DNA of 7,513 nt from Saprospiraceae bacterium (lineage in GTDB: Bacteria; Bacteroidota; Bacteroidia; Chitinophagales; Saprospiraceae): positions 1 through 7,513 of the forward strand of contig JAJCYJ010000564.1 in NCBI GenBank assembly GCA_029262975.1, read 5' to 3'. How positions within the stretch are numbered: the stretch's first letter is position 1; each line of letters starts with the position of its first letter. The position numbers and the translations under genes were made by a program. The notes below the pieces were generated by a model. That model ran no database searches. It worked only from the letters and a program-made list of their open reading frames with translations, and was not told the DNA's origin. Positions 6,474 through 7,513 of the stretch are shown here, piece by piece.

Positions 6474-7513
6474 ATGAAGCGAAATTTTCTAATCGTAGGA
6501 TTGATATTACTCACATTCTTTGTCATTTCTTTTTTGACAAATATAATCGGGCCATTGGTGCCTGATATTATTGAAAGTTTTGATCTCAGTCTGACTCTTG
6601 TAGCACTTCTGCCATTCGCATTTTTTATTGCCTATGGTGTTATGTCTATTCCCTCGGGCATCTTAGTAGAAAAGATAGGTGAGAAATTAGTCATGGTATT
6701 AGCTTTCTTAATTTCATTTGTTGGCGCTTTATTATTTGCCTGGATGCCTTCATTCAGTATGTATATCGTGTCACTATTCTTAATTGGGACAGGCATGGCT
6801 ATGCTCCAGGTGGCTATCAATCCTTTACTTAGGGTAGCAGGTGGAGAATCTCATTTTGCCTTTAATTCTGTGCTCGCTCAATTGTTTTTTGGGTTGGCTT
6901 CATTTATTAGCCCATTAGTATATTCTTATATAGTTCTGAACATGGCTGATAGTGGAAGCGACAATTTTATCACGGGTATTTTAGAAAAGATTGTACCCGG
7001 TGATCTGCCCTGGATATCCCTATACTGGGTTTTTGCAGTAGTCTCTCTAATCATGGTATTTGTAATTGGCCTTGCAAAGTTTCCTAAAGTCGAATTGAAA
7101 GAAGATGAAAAAGTAGGTGCCTTAAAGACACATATGGATCTTTTAAAAAGACCTATGGTTATATTCTATTTTCTTGGAATCTTCGCTTATGTCGGCACAG
7201 AACAAGGAGTAGCTAATTGGATCTCACAATTTTTACAGACATATCATGATGTAGACCCTCAGACAACCGGTGCCAGTACGGTATCTTTCTTTTGGGGTAT
7301 GATGACAGCCGGGACAGTGCTGGGCCTCATCTTACTTAAATTTGTAGATAGCAGAAAAGTATTGATTGGATTTACGGCAGCAGCCGCTATAACGCTCTTG
7401 ATTAGTCTGACAGGTTCCAAATCTATCGCATTAATTGGTTTTCCGATGGTAGGATTTTTTGCATCAGTCATGTGGTCAATTATAATTTCATTGGCCCTCA
7501 ATTCTGTCGCATC
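6474..7513 (+). CDS. Sugar transporter of the FucP/FHS branch of the major facilitator superfamily (3' end missing)
   Basis: The frame opens at ATG 6474, 4 bases after the deacetylase stop, and stays open to the window edge: 346 codons, against about 410-440 for whole family members. It is an inner-membrane protein with many hydrophobic helices. The first is at about 5-27; the second ends in an MFS loop motif GILVEKIGEK (62-71). Helix 4 carries GTGMAMLQVAINPLL (105-119), matching the family pattern Q-x-A-x-N-P. A later helix holds FAYVGTEQGVANWISQFL from about residue 237, a strong FHS signature. Aligned by eye with E. coli FucP, the proton-coupling acids D46 and E135 are replaced by G26 and Q112, as in the glucose/galactose and GlcNAc (GluP/NagP-like) members rather than true fucose permeases. 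This agrees with a hexose or amino-sugar substrate but does not prove it. Tight spacing implies co-expression with the deacetylase. Confidence 0.88.
   Translation, partial: MKRNFLIVGLILLTFFVISFLTNIIGPLVPDIIESFDLSLTLVALLPFAFFIAYGVMSIPSGILVEKIGEKLVMVLAFLISFVGALLFAWMPSFSMYIVSLFLIGTGMAMLQVAINPLLRVAGGESHFAFNSVLAQLFFGLASFISPLVYSYIVLNMADSGSDNFITGILEKIVPGDLPWISLYWVFAVVSLIMVFVIGLAKFPKVELKEDEKVGALKTHMDLLKRPMVIFYFLGIFAYVGTEQGVANWISQFLQTYHDVDPQTTGASTVSFFWGMMTAGTVLGLILLKFVDSRKVLIGFTAAAAITLLISLTGSKSIALIGFPMVGFFASVMWSIIISLALNSVA

Overview
The window comes from a member of the Bacteroidota. The evidence is an adjacent SusC/SusD outer-membrane import pair, a SusC with an N-terminal carboxypeptidase-regulatory-like domain and the LDEIVVTGYG motif, A-rich rather than Shine-Dalgarno-type sequence before the starts, and moderate, slightly AT-rich composition. 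The genus cannot be fixed from the sequence; a marine or environmental lineage such as the Saprospiria would fit, but that is a guess.

Layout, all genes on the + strand. Bases 3-95 are the coiled-coil C-terminal tail of an upstream protein. Bases 96-851 hold no convincing gene but are rich in small repeats: a near-palindrome, a 9-bp inverted repeat, an array of 8-bp TCATTNNN units between two copies of a degenerate 25-bp repeat, and a 21-bp degenerate direct repeat close to susC. Then come susC (852-4082), susD (4111-5484), a perfect 14-bp hairpin (5494-5535), a secreted PIG-L-family zinc deacetylase (5567-6469) and, 4 bp later, a sugar transporter of the FucP/FHS branch of the major facilitator superfamily (6474 to the window edge, incomplete).

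Taken together this is the front part of a glycan or sugar utilization locus. SusC and SusD would capture an oligosaccharide or sugar and bring it through the outer membrane. The exported deacetylase would remove an N-acyl (probably acetyl) group from an amino sugar in the periplasm or outside the cell, and the transporter would carry the sugar across the inner membrane. The amino-sugar substrate is inferred from the PIG-L family and the gene order. No glycoside hydrolase or regulator is in view, so the polymer cannot be named. The hairpin between susD and the deacetylase divides the locus into an outer-membrane pair and a deacetylase-transporter pair, and could set their relative expression.

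No wholly novel system was found. The least ordinary points are the periplasmic-deacetylation-before-import arrangement and the repeat structure in the non-coding region upstream of susC.
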